NCBI GenBank assembly: GCA_021812285.1 | Contig: JAKAOH010000013.1 | Span: 1 to 36,190 of the forward strand | DNA from: Acidobacteriota bacterium | GTDB taxonomy: Bacteria > Acidobacteriota > Terriglobia > Acidiferrales > UBA7541 | Length of the DNA stretch: 36,190 nt | Direction of reading: 5' to 3' | Shown here: positions 1 to 8,368 of the stretch, one piece after another | How positions within the stretch are numbered: position 1 is the first letter of the stretch | Layout: each line of letters begins with the position of its first letter | Translations under genes and position numbers: made by a program | The notes under the pieces: model-generated | Told to the model about the DNA's origin: nothing | Database searches by the model: none | What the model saw: the letters and a program-made list of their open reading frames with translations, nothing else

Positions 1-1757
1 ACGGCGTCGAAAAACTGGCCGCGCTCGGCCAGCGCCTCGCCCTGCAGAATCATCGCTTTCACGCGCAGGTCGGGAGTGGATTTCAGGATATTGTCGTTCG
101 GATCGAGAATGATGCCGTTCGATTTCGGCTCGCCGAACGTGTCGATGGCGAATTCGGAGGTGTCGCCGATCACTTGGACCGTTTTCGTTACCGGATTGCC
201 TTCCGTTTCCACTTTCATTGCGATCGGCATGTTCAGCGTGGTCAGGTTCTGTTCGATTTTCCCCACCACCTTGAAGCCTTTCGCCGTCCGGTAAACGATG
301 TAATCCAGCTTGAATTCCGGAATACCCGTTGAATTCACCCATTGCGAGAAAAACGCCAATGCGTTCAGTTCGGGTCCCGCACCTTTCTCGGGAGGCGGGA
401 GCGAGGCGAGTTTTTGCTGCGTCATCTGCTCGAAATCGGCCAGCGTGACGGTTTTTCCCTGGTATTTTCGGTAAAACTCGCGCAGCAGCGCGGAAAATGG
501 CGCGTCACCCATTGACGTCCGAAGCATGTGGAACACCATCGCGCCTTTGTCCCGCACGATGGATTGGTACGCCGTGGTGTAAGGCTCCAAGCGCCACGCA
601 TCGCCGATCGGCGCGACTTTTTCGTCCATCAGCGCACCCACGGCGAATTCACTCACCGTCTGCCGGAACGCGGCGTCGCCCCGCGCCTTCTGGATGTAGA
701 GCGCCTGGCTGTAGCGCGACAGGCCGTCGGAAAGCCAAACGTCCGCCGCGGAAGCCGGCCGCACCGTCTCGCCCCACCACAAATGAGCCACCAGCCGCGC
801 CAGCAAATCTTCCGGCGGCTTCTCGCTCCACCGGCGCTGGCTCACCAGGAGCAAGCCCGACGCGAAAACGGTATTCATTGGCGCCACGGACGGCAGCTGC
901 GCGACGGTGATGTTCCGCACGGGCAGCGGACCGAACGCGCTCGAATAAAAATCGATGATCCTGGCGACCATCTCCGCGTAGGGCTGGGCCGTCTTTTTGT
1001 CGCTCGGCTGCGTGTAAACCGAAAACGACAGCCCACCTTCGCTCACGGGCGTCAATTCCAGCGCCCCGGCGATATACGTTCCCGCATCGCCCGGTTTGTC
1101 CGCCGTGAACGTGTAGCGCAGCCATTGCTCGGTTCCCACGGGCTTTGCGCCCTGCGGCTCGGCCACCATGTCCGGAGCGGAGCTGCTGCCCGTCCCAACC
1201 ACGGCGTAATTCGGGGGCACGGTCAAGTTCACCGTCGCGGTATAGCGCTGCCCCACGTAGGAAATGAGCGGAAACCAGCGCGCCGACAACAACAGATACG
1301 CCCGGTTTTTGCCAATATACGCCAGCCGCACGCCCGTTGACGGGCTCCCCGTCACGCCCGATAGCGGCCCGCTATAAGCGAAATCCAGCGTGACCTGCTG
1401 TCCCGGCGAAACGGTGTTCGGCAACGTCACTACAACGCCCAGCGGGGTGTCGGTGCGCTGGAAAACCAGCGACTGCTGGCCCTCCATCACCGTGTCGATT
1501 CGCAGATTCGGGTTCAGTTCCACGTTTACGTCGTGCGTCGGCCGGTCGGCCACCAGCGTCACCTGAGCCTTCGCCATCAGCGTCTGATTGCCGGGGCTCA
1601 GGATCGCGTCAATTTCGTAGTGCCTGGCATGGAAATCCGGGCGCGGCGGCTGATTCTGCGCCGCCAGTGTCCCCGCGCAGAGGAGCGCCCCGAGAATCGC
1701 GAGTCCTCGCGCCGTTTTGTGAAGCGAAAATGTTGTTTTCAAGGAGTTCTTCATCAT
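1..1757 (-). CDS. Secreted M1-family peptidase-like protein, zinc site degenerate (3' end off the left edge)
   Basis: Reading frame open from ATG 1757 to the window edge (585 codons, no stop), so the C-terminus is missing. The N-terminus has a basic start and a hydrophobic stretch ending LCAGTLAA, a likely signal peptide. Residues of about 40-200 resemble the beta-sandwich of M1 aminopeptidases. The central part aligns by eye with the M1 catalytic core (VAPMNTVFASGLLLVS, then LVAHLWWGE and WLSDGLSRY). In active M1 enzymes that segment is VAHExxHQWWG...WLNEG. Here the His at residue 325 runs straight into LWWG, so the catalytic Glu and the second zinc His are missing, and the downstream Glu is Asp. 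It may be a non-catalytic M1 relative. It lies 107 nt after lpxB on the same strand. Fold confidence is high; loss of activity is inference. Confidence 0.85.
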   Translation of the reverse strand, partial: MMKNSLKTTFSLHKTARGLAILGALLCAGTLAAQNQPPRPDFHARHYEIDAILSPGNQTLMAKAQVTLVADRPTHDVNVELNPNLRIDTVMEGQQSLVFQRTDTPLGVVVTLPNTVSPGQQVTLDFAYSGPLSGVTGSPSTGVRLAYIGKNRAYLLLSARWFPLISYVGQRYTATVNLTVPPNYAVVGTGSSSAPDMVAEPQGAKPVGTEQWLRYTFTADKPGDAGTYIAGALELTPVSEGGLSFSVYTQPSDKKTAQPYAEMVARIIDFYSSAFGPLPVRNITVAQLPSVAPMNTVFASGLLLVSQRRWSEKPPEDLLARLVAHLWWGETVRPASAADVWLSDGLSRYSQALYIQKARGDAAFRQTVSEFAVGALMDEKVAPIGDAWRLEPYTTAYQSIVRDKGAMVFHMLRTSMGDAPFSALLREFYRKYQGKTVTLADFEQMTQQKLASLPPPEKGAGPELNALAFFSQWVNSTGIPEFKLDYIVYRTAKGFKVVGKIEQNLTTLNMPIAMKVETEGNPVTKTVQVIGDTSEFAIDTFGEPKSNGIILDPNDNILKSTPDLRVKAMILQGEALAERGQFFDA

Positions 1758-1864
1758 CGTGGCTCTAAGATACCAGATTACACCCGTGGAGTTGTCTCGC
1801 ACGACCTCGCTCCCATTCTCCCCGCCCCGGCGCTTCCGTGCCCTCTCTTGCCGCAAGCGCCCGG

Positions 1865-3052
1865 CTATAGCATCCCCGCAATAATCTCTGCCGCGCGCCC
1901 AATCGCTCCCGCCGGGCTCGGGCTCGCCAGCCGCAGGCGCACTTCGGCCAGGTCCCGCCGCGTCCGTTCGCGTGCGTCGCTGCTCTCGAGCAGTTTCCGC
2001 GTTTCCGCCGCCACCCGTTCCGGCGTGAAATCCTCCTGCACCAGTTCCGGCACCGCTCGCCGACCCAGCAGCAGATTGACCATGCTGTAATGCGGCGCGT
2101 GCACCAGCCGGCGTAGAACCATGGCCGAAACCGCAGAGACGCGATAGACGACCACCATCGGCGTTCCGAGCAGGGCCGTTTCGACCGTCGCCGTTCCGCT
2201 CGAAACGATCGCGCAATCGGCGGCGGCCACGGCGTCCTGCGTGGCGTTCTCGATGATGCGCACCTCTGGCGCGTTCCTCAGGCTCGGAGCGAAATCCATC
2301 GCGCCGAGCCCCGGCGCCGCGGCCAGAATCGTTTGCGGCCGCGCCCGGGGATCTTTTTCCAGAATCCGTAATGCTTCGATCATCCCCGGCAGGTTGTGTT
2401 CAACTTCCGATTTCCGGCTGCCCGGCAGCAGCGCCAGGATCGGTTTTCGCGGCGACAGCATCCGTTGCAGGCAAAATTCCTCGCGCGACATCCGCGCCCG
2501 GACCGTTTCCGCCAGCGGATGGCCCACGAATTCCACCGGCACCCCGGCGTCGCGATAAAATTTCTCCTCGAACGGGAAAATCACGATCATTTTCTTCACG
2601 AGTCGGCGAATTTGGCGCACGCGTCCGGTTCGCCAGGCCCACACCTGCGGGCTGATGAAATAAACGATGGGGATGCCGAGCCGCTTCAGCCGCTTCCCCA
2701 GCCGCAAATGAAAATCGGGCGCATCCACCAGAATCGCGACGCACGGCTTTCGCCGCGCGGCCTCTTCCGTCAGGCGTCCCATCAGTTTCCACGCCCGCGG
2801 CAGCAGCGTGAGCGCCTCCGTCAGCCCGATGACGTGAATTTCCGCCGCGTCCCCAACCAGTTCCACGCCCGCTTCGCGCATCACGGGGGTTCCGAGGCCG
2901 AAACATTCGGCTCCCGCCCGCTCGCGCAGCGCGCGCGCCAGTTGCGCGGCGTACATCGCGCCCGAAGGATCCGCGGAAGAAACCAGGACGGGCGGCGCGT
3001 TCGCCGCAGGTTTTGCGATCGTGGAGGATGTTTCGTCAGTCACCGGCGGCAA
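1865..3052 (-). CDS. lpxB: Lipid-A-disaccharide synthase
   Basis: Transfers GlcNAc-derived UDP-2,3-diacylglucosamine onto lipid X to make the beta-1,6 disaccharide of lipid A, at the inner face of the cytoplasmic membrane (GT19 family). The 395-aa length is normal. Family marks seen: an N-terminal SADPSG motif in the place of the usual GExSGD, VDAPDFHLRLGKRLKRLGI, YFISPQVWAWRTGR, IFPFEEKFY, FVGHPL, LLPGSRKSEV and the C-terminal SSGTATVETALLGTPMVV with HAPHYSMVN. Start ATG 3052 overlaps the end of the upstream ABC exporter gene by 17 nt, which implies translational coupling. It shows that the organism makes lipopolysaccharide or lipooligosaccharide. lpxA, lpxC and lpxD are not in the window, so the usual lpx cluster is split here. 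Confidence 0.96.
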   Translation of the reverse strand: MPPVTDETSSTIAKPAANAPPVLVSSADPSGAMYAAQLARALRERAGAECFGLGTPVMREAGVELVGDAAEIHVIGLTEALTLLPRAWKLMGRLTEEAARRKPCVAILVDAPDFHLRLGKRLKRLGIPIVYFISPQVWAWRTGRVRQIRRLVKKMIVIFPFEEKFYRDAGVPVEFVGHPLAETVRARMSREEFCLQRMLSPRKPILALLPGSRKSEVEHNLPGMIEALRILEKDPRARPQTILAAAPGLGAMDFAPSLRNAPEVRIIENATQDAVAAADCAIVSSGTATVETALLGTPMVVVYRVSAVSAMVLRRLVHAPHYSMVNLLLGRRAVPELVQEDFTPERVAAETRKLLESSDARERTRRDLAEVRLRLASPSPAGAIGRAAEIIAGML

Positions 3053-4901
3053 GCGGCGCGCTCAGATCGGGCCGGGGAACGCCTGCGCGCACTTCCTGAT
3101 CCCGATATTGCAACTGATAGAGGCGGCTGTAAATCCCGCCCTGGGCCAGCAGTTCCTGGTGCGTGCCCCGTTCGCGCAGGCGGCTCTTGTGGAAGACGAG
3201 GATGCGGCTGGCGCGCTGAATTGTGCTCAGGCGGTGCGCGATCACGATGGACGTGCGGCCGAGGAACATCCGTTCGAGCGCTTCGCGAATCAGAAGTTCC
3301 GTGTTCGTATCCACGCTTGAGGTCGCTTCGTCGAGAATCAGAATCTCCGGCTGATGCGCCAGCGCTCGCGCGAAGCTGATTAGCTGCCGCTGGCCCACTG
3401 AAAACGTGGCGCCGCGCTCGCTCACCGGGGTGCGTATTCCTTCCGGCAATGTGTCGAGCCACGGCCCCAGCCCCACTTCCCTGAGCGCCTGCTCCACCCG
3501 CTCCGGCGAGATCTCCTCGGTTCCCAGCCTGACGTTCGATTCGATCGTGCCTGTGAAAAGGAACGGGTCTTGCAAAACCACTCCGAAATGGCGCCGCAGT
3601 TCCAGAGGATCGAGTTCGCGAATATCCACGCCGTCGAGCAGAATCTGTCCGCGCTGGATTTCGTAGAAGCGCAGCAGGAGCTGAATCGTGGTGGTTTTCC
3701 CCGCGCCGGTGTGGCCGACCACGGCGATCATCTCGCCCGGCTCGATGCGGAAGCTGACGTCGCGCAGCACCCAATCCTCGTCGGCGGGCTGCGCTCCGCC
3801 GCGATAGCTGAACCAGACGTTCCGGAATTCGATCGAGCCGCGGATTCCGCCCAGCGCGCTCGGCGAGGCCGGCGCGAAGGCCGGGGCCGGCTCGTCGAGC
3901 AGCTTGAAAATGCGCTCGGAGCTGGCCATCGCCGACTGCAGCGTGTTGAATTTTTCGCTGAGGTCCTGAATTGGCCGGAAGAATCGCTGCGCGTACTGCA
4001 TGAACGCCACCAGCACGCCAATCTTCACCGCGCCCACCAGCACGCGTCCGCCGCCGTACCAGAACACGAGGCCGATCGCGAGGTACGCCAGAAATTCCAC
4101 CGTCGGATAGAACAGCGCGAACGCCTTGATCGCCGATTTGTACGCGTCCAGATGCGCGCGGTTGCGCTCGGAGAACTGCTCCCGCGCCTTCGCCTCGCGG
4201 TTGAAGAGCTGCACCACGCTCATGCCGCTGATGTGTTCCTGCAAAAACGAATTGATTCGCGCGATCGCCACGCGAATGCGGCGGTTCGCGTCACGCACCG
4301 AATTCCGGAAAATCCAGGTCACTCCGACGATCAAGGGAAGCACTGCGAGCGTCAGCAGCGCCAATCGCCAGTTCATTTTCACCATGATCGCGACGAACGC
4401 CACCAGCATGAACGCGTCGTTCAGCATCGCCACGACGCCCGAAGCGAACAGGTCGTTCAAAGCGTCCACATCCGTCGTCGCGCGCGTGATCAGCCGGCCC
4501 ACCGGCGTTCGGTCGTAAAAGGAAAGCGGCAGCGCTTGCAAATGCCCGAATATTTCCGTCCGCAGGTCGTACATCGCCCGCTGGCCAACGGTCTGCATGA
4601 TGCGCACTTGCCCGTAGAGCGCGGCAAAGGAAACAAGCAGAGCGCCCAGATAGAGCAGCGTCACCAGGCCCAGCAAATGCAATCCGGCTCCGAGCGCCAG
4701 GCGGTGATGCACCACCGGATCGATCGCCGAATCGATCGCCACCTTGAAGAGGTAAGGCGAGGCGGCGTCGCCGATCGCCAGCAGCGTCAGAGCGAGCGCC
4801 AGCGCGACGCGCCATTTGTACGGCGCCAGGTAATGCAGCAGCCGCCGCGCCAGCCGCGCATCATATATCTTTCCGAGTTTTTCCTCTTCGTGCCCGCTCA
4901 T
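3036..4901 (-). CDS. ABC exporter half-transporter, canonical ATP site (MsbA/multidrug type)
   Basis: A 621-aa half-transporter with an N-terminal six-helix membrane domain (about residues 25-320) and a C-terminal ATPase domain. Walker A GHTGAGKTT lies at about residue 395, the Q-loop VLQDPFLF follows, a divergent signature FSVGQRQL lies at about 500, Walker B ILILDEATSSVD at about 520 keeps the catalytic Glu, and the H-loop is IVIAHRLST. The open frame extends upstream to 5435, but the start at 4901 is chosen because MSGHEEEKLGKIYDARL begins there and ATG overlaps the TGA of the upstream partner (ATGA). The partner has the opposite defect, so the two probably form a heterodimer like TM287/288 or BmrCD. 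Directly followed by lpxB, so a lipid or lipid A precursor is a reasonable substrate guess, unproven. Confidence 0.93.
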   Translation of the reverse strand: MSGHEEEKLGKIYDARLARRLLHYLAPYKWRVALALALTLLAIGDAASPYLFKVAIDSAIDPVVHHRLALGAGLHLLGLVTLLYLGALLVSFAALYGQVRIMQTVGQRAMYDLRTEIFGHLQALPLSFYDRTPVGRLITRATTDVDALNDLFASGVVAMLNDAFMLVAFVAIMVKMNWRLALLTLAVLPLIVGVTWIFRNSVRDANRRIRVAIARINSFLQEHISGMSVVQLFNREAKAREQFSERNRAHLDAYKSAIKAFALFYPTVEFLAYLAIGLVFWYGGGRVLVGAVKIGVLVAFMQYAQRFFRPIQDLSEKFNTLQSAMASSERIFKLLDEPAPAFAPASPSALGGIRGSIEFRNVWFSYRGGAQPADEDWVLRDVSFRIEPGEMIAVVGHTGAGKTTTIQLLLRFYEIQRGQILLDGVDIRELDPLELRRHFGVVLQDPFLFTGTIESNVRLGTEEISPERVEQALREVGLGPWLDTLPEGIRTPVSERGATFSVGQRQLISFARALAHQPEILILDEATSSVDTNTELLIREALERMFLGRTSIVIAHRLSTIQRASRILVFHKSRLRERGTHQELLAQGGIYSRLYQLQYRDQEVRAGVPRPDLSAPLAAGD

Positions 4902-6823
4902 GCGCGTTCCAGCTCTTCTTCGAGCAGTTGCTTCTGATACAGTTCCGCGTACGGACCGCCTTGCGCCAAGAGTTGCTCGTGGGTGCCTTGCTCGACGATC
5001 CGGCCATCCTCGAGAACCACGATCCGGTCCGCGCGCCGCACGGTGGAAACGCGATGCGAAATGATCAGGGTGGTTCGCCGGCGAATCACGGATTCCAGGC
5101 GCGAGAGAATGCGTTCCTCGGTTTCGCTGTCGACGCTCGAAAACGCGTCGTCCAGCACCAGAATTCTCGGGTCGCGCACCACCGCCCGCGCCAGCGCCGT
5201 CCGCTGCTTCTGTCCGCCGGAAAGCGTGATCCCGCGCTCGCCCACCAGCGTCTCGTATTTCTGCGGAAAATCCTCGACGTCGCCCGACAGGCTGGCCACG
5301 TCCGCCGCTTCCGTCACCGCCTCGATCGGAGCGCCGGGAACGCCGAGGGAAATGTTTTCCCGCAGCGTTTCGCTGAACAGGAACGTATCCTGCGGCACGT
5401 AACCGATTCCTCGCCGCAGTTCCTCGAGCGGCCAATCCTCGATGGGTTTCCCGTCAATCAGGAGGGTTCCCGCCGGCGCTTCCCACAGCCGCGGTACCAG
5501 CGCGGCGAGAGTTGATTTGCCGCTTCCCGTCGGCCCGACAATCGCGAGCACCGTGCCTTCGGGAATCGTCAGGCTGATATCTTCGAGCACCAGCGGGCGT
5601 TCTTCGCTTTGATGGCCGTTGCCGTTGAGCGTGGTCGGATAGCGGAAATTCAGGCGGCGGAATTCGATTTCGCCGCGCATCGCCGATGCACCCTGCGCCA
5701 CTTCCGCTTCGCCTTGGCCATCCGCGGCGTCGCGCACGCGAGGAGCGGACGAAAGGATGTAGTCCAGCCGTCCCATCGAAGCCGCGCCGCGCTGGAAAAT
5801 ATTCGTCACCCAACCCAGCGCGATCATCGGCCAGACGAGCTGCGCCATGTACGCGTAAAAAGCCACCAGCGTTCCCAGCGATATCCGACCGAGCATTACT
5901 TCGCGCCCGCCCTGCCACATCACCAGCATGAAGGTCGAGCCGATCAGCACCGTCAGGGCCGGCATGAACATCGCCCATGCGGCGATCAGTTCCATGTTCC
6001 GATTCACGTAGAGCCGGTTCGGCTCGTCGAACGCGGCGATTTCCGCCGGTTCCTGCGCGTAGGCGCGCAACACACGAACTCCGGTCAGGTTTTCCTGCAC
6101 GCGAGCCGAAAGGACGGCAAGCATCGCCTGGATTTTTTCGTACAGCACGTGGATTTGCCGGCCGAAATATCGCACCACGATCGCGACCACCGGCACGGGC
6201 AGGAGGACCCAGAGCGTCAGATCGGGGGACAATCGAACCATCAGGAAAATGGCCACGATCATCGTCACCAGCGTCGTCGCGCTGTACATCAATCCCGGCC
6301 CCAGCACCATGCGCACCGAGCTGAGATCGTTCGTCGCGCGTGACATCAGCTCGCCGGTCCGGTTCCGTACGTAAAATTCGGGGTCCAGCGTCAACAGGTG
6401 CGAGAGCAAATCGGCCCGCAGGTCGAATTCGATGTCGCGCGAGATGCCGATCAGAATCCACCGGCTCGCGAACGAAAAAATTCCCTTCACCACGATCGCC
6501 GCGACCAGCAGCACACAGCACAACGTCAGCGTCCGATGATCCGAAGCGCGATAGAAGGGAACCAGCCAGCCCATGAGCGATTTGCCCATCCCGCCGAGAT
6601 TCGCCATCGGGGTCTTATGTCCCGAAAGGGAATCCACGATCGTCCCGATCAGGAGCGGCGGCAAAGCGCCGACCACACCCATGAGCACCAGCGTCATCAT
6701 TCCCGAGAAAATCCCGCGCTTGTAGCGGCCCAGGTACGGCAGCAGCTTCAGCAGGCTCTGCCACGCGGCGCGCCGGCTGGCGGCGGGCGGTGTGACGGCG
6801 GTAGATGCGGCAGCGGCGCTCAT
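4898..6823 (-). CDS. ABC exporter half-transporter, degenerate ATP site
   Basis: A 641-aa half-exporter. The first 25 residues are Ala/Thr-rich and cytoplasmic, then come the six-helix membrane domain and the ATPase. Walker A GPTGSGKST lies at about residue 428, the Q-loop is GYVPQDTFLFSETLRENI, the perfect signature LSGGQKQR lies at about 531, and Walker B is ILVLDDAFSSVD, with Asp where the catalytic Glu normally stands. The H-loop is LIISHRVST. Asp in this position marks the degenerate site of heterodimeric ABC exporters. This subunit's intact LSGGQ would complete the active site on the partner's Walker motifs. Start ATG 6823 overlaps the stop of the upstream lipoprotein by 4 nt, and its own stop overlaps the next start by 4 nt, so the three genes are translationally coupled. 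Confidence 0.93.
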   Translation of the reverse strand: MSAAAASTAVTPPAASRRAAWQSLLKLLPYLGRYKRGIFSGMMTLVLMGVVGALPPLLIGTIVDSLSGHKTPMANLGGMGKSLMGWLVPFYRASDHRTLTLCCVLLVAAIVVKGIFSFASRWILIGISRDIEFDLRADLLSHLLTLDPEFYVRNRTGELMSRATNDLSSVRMVLGPGLMYSATTLVTMIVAIFLMVRLSPDLTLWVLLPVPVVAIVVRYFGRQIHVLYEKIQAMLAVLSARVQENLTGVRVLRAYAQEPAEIAAFDEPNRLYVNRNMELIAAWAMFMPALTVLIGSTFMLVMWQGGREVMLGRISLGTLVAFYAYMAQLVWPMIALGWVTNIFQRGAASMGRLDYILSSAPRVRDAADGQGEAEVAQGASAMRGEIEFRRLNFRYPTTLNGNGHQSEERPLVLEDISLTIPEGTVLAIVGPTGSGKSTLAALVPRLWEAPAGTLLIDGKPIEDWPLEELRRGIGYVPQDTFLFSETLRENISLGVPGAPIEAVTEAADVASLSGDVEDFPQKYETLVGERGITLSGGQKQRTALARAVVRDPRILVLDDAFSSVDSETEERILSRLESVIRRRTTLIISHRVSTVRRADRIVVLEDGRIVEQGTHEQLLAQGGPYAELYQKQLLEEELERA

Positions 6824-7455
6824 TGTTTCATTTCGAATTCCGGCCGGGGACCGAGCGACGATGATTCCGCCAGAAATCGTCCCGTAGCGCGATCCAGCGA
6901 TTGGTAAAGGCTGCCTTTCGCGTTCCAGCGCACTTCAATGGCGCTCTGTTCCGGAGCGCCCTGGTCGAGCGGAGTGAAAAACATCGTGAGTCCCGTCGGC
7001 GGTTGCTGGTAATCCATCTCCCAGGCGTTCACCGCGTCCCGCGGCGTTCCTCCCAAGAATCCCTCCGTGTTTTTCAATTGCGCGTCGGCCAGGAAAATCT
7101 CGCGCCAGTCGGCACCGTCCTGCTCCAGAATCGCCGCGCGCGACACCATCATCGTTCCCGGAGCCGCGTCTTGCGGCGTCGTCGAGAGGGGTTCCACCAC
7201 GAGCAATTGGATGTGGCCGTCCCGCGCCAGGTCGCCGGAAAGAATCACTTTGCTTTCCCTTCCTAGAGCGCTTCGCGCCGCCACCCGGTATTCGGCGGTT
7301 TTCGTGGCCGCTTCCACGGCTTTCCGTTGCGCTTCGCCCGATTGCGCCGCGTTCGCGCAGCCTGCCGACAGCAGCAGCGGAGTCAACGCCAGCATGCCGA
7401 CGAACGGCCGGCAACGGAATTTCCGCACCGGTGACCTTGCCAGTTGTTTTTTCAT
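6820..7455 (-). CDS. Putative lipoprotein of unknown function
   Basis: A 211-aa protein. The N-terminus is basic (residues 1-16), followed by a hydrophobic stretch MLALTPLLLSAGC that ends in a lipobox-type LSAGC, so a lipidated, membrane-anchored periplasmic protein is likely. The mature part starts with an Ala/Lys-rich segment and then looks like a small mixed alpha/beta domain (SKVILSGDLARDG, DWREIFLADAQLKNTEG, SAIEVRWNAKGSLYQSLD). No family recognised. It sits 13 nt after the conserved unknown gene and overlaps the first ABC gene by 4 nt. It may work with the exporter or the envelope lipid pathway, but this is context only. Confidence 0.8.
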   Translation of the reverse strand: MKKQLARSPVRKFRCRPFVGMLALTPLLLSAGCANAAQSGEAQRKAVEAATKTAEYRVAARSALGRESKVILSGDLARDGHIQLLVVEPLSTTPQDAAPGTMMVSRAAILEQDGADWREIFLADAQLKNTEGFLGGTPRDAVNAWEMDYQQPPTGLTMFFTPLDQGAPEQSAIEVRWNAKGSLYQSLDRATGRFLAESSSLGPRPEFEMKQ

Positions 7456-7468
7456 TTTCCCCCGGCGC

Positions 7469-8140
7469 TCATCGTTCGGCCAATATGGAATCCAGCCGCG
7501 CCTCGAAATTCTCTTCGCCTTCCGACCACAACCGCCAGCGGTCCACGCCCACCACCCGCTCGATATCCGTCGCCCAGCCCACCAGCTTCCGGATATTTTC
7601 CTGGGTTTTCTGCCGGTAATCGGCCATTCCGCCTGGCCGCCGCATCCGTTCGAGGAATCCCGCTTCGGCCGGCTCAGGCGAGCCGATTTCCGCCGCCGCT
7701 CCGCCCAGCAGCCCGGCGTGGCCAGTGAACAGGTGCTCGAATCCCGCGTTGATCCAGCAGTGCCCCAGTTCGCGAAACGCCCCGTCGTCGTAAAGTTCGC
7801 CCAGGCACAGGATTTCCAGCTTCATCGGTCCCTGTTCCCACCGGTCGCGCACGGCGTCGTAGGTCCACAAGTCCCAAAACGCCTCCACTTCGTAGCTGCA
7901 ATCGGCGTGCGCGTATTCCGAGGCGAGTTCGGTCACGCGCGGCGCGTCGAATGCCGCCGCGCGCAGATCGCGTTCCACCAGAGGCGCCTCGTCCGGCCCG
8001 ATCGCCCGCACCACCAGCGAGGCGAATTGCGGCTGGCTCGCGGTGAGGGGAACCGTTTCGAGCAGTTCTTGAAACTGCTCGATCATCGCCGTCTCGCGAA
8101 AATCCTTGAACCAAAGGCTGAGGTACGCGCGGTTGGACAT
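7469..8140 (-). CDS. Conserved-looking cytoplasmic protein of unknown function
   Basis: 223 aa from ATG 8140. A TTG two codons upstream would extend it, but ATG is preferred because a TATAAT box sits only 8 nt upstream of it. It has no signal peptide or membrane helix. It is rich in Trp, Glu and Leu, with segments such as LSLWFKDFRETAMIEQF, EVEAFWDLWTYDAVRDRWEQGP and IRKLVGWATDIERVVGVDRWRLW. Family not recognised. It is the first gene of the run that continues into the lipoprotein, the ABC pair and lpxB, with 13 nt to the next gene. Codon use matches its neighbours, so it is very probably real. Confidence 0.8.
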   Translation of the reverse strand: MSNRAYLSLWFKDFRETAMIEQFQELLETVPLTASQPQFASLVVRAIGPDEAPLVERDLRAAAFDAPRVTELASEYAHADCSYEVEAFWDLWTYDAVRDRWEQGPMKLEILCLGELYDDGAFRELGHCWINAGFEHLFTGHAGLLGGAAAEIGSPEPAEAGFLERMRRPGGMADYRQKTQENIRKLVGWATDIERVVGVDRWRLWSEGEENFEARLDSILAER

Positions 8141-8148
8141 CGGCAATC

Positions 8149-8154
8149 ATTATA
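8149..8154 (-). promoter_or_regulatory. Candidate -10 box (TATAAT) giving a leaderless or near-leaderless mRNA
   Basis: A perfect TATAAT on the minus strand ends 8 nt before ATG 8140, so transcription would begin at or within a few bases of the start codon. No good -35 hexamer stands 16-18 nt upstream (the sequence there is GC-rich), and no Shine-Dalgarno sequence precedes the ATG. It would drive the unknown gene, lipoprotein, ABC pair and lpxB run. Confidence 0.45.
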
Positions 8155-8179
8155 ACGGCCTCGCCGCCCGGCGCATCGT

Positions 8180-8196
8180 GCAAAGACGCTCTTTGC
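8180..8196. repeat. Perfect 7-bp hairpin in an intergenic gap
   Basis: GCAAAGA, loop CGC, TCTTTGC. It lies in the 228-nt gap between the coiled-coil gene (ends 8369, minus) and the start of the lpxB operon (8140, minus), 40 nt upstream of that start. There is no T-tract, so it is not a clear terminator. It could be an operator or an RNA hairpin. Nothing else is recognisable in the gap. Confidence 0.4.
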
Positions 8197-8368
8197 GCCG
8201 TTGCGTCCGGCCGGAAACAGCGACGTTGAGGCGCGGAAAGCCCTTGGGAAAATTTCTGCACCCATCTTCCGCCAAAGCGCGCAGGAGGCATCCGCGTCAG
8301 GTCAACGCCTCTTTATATGGAAGATAACAGGTGCTTTGTTGATTTTCGGCCCGATTGTGGAATGCAAA

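Noticed and set aside
528-1340. A 270-codon plus-strand open frame, and similar long frames at 3570-4937, 11128-12039 and 16213-17508
   Set aside because: All are antisense shadows of well-supported genes in GC-rich DNA, with Arg/His/Gln-rich products and no domain.
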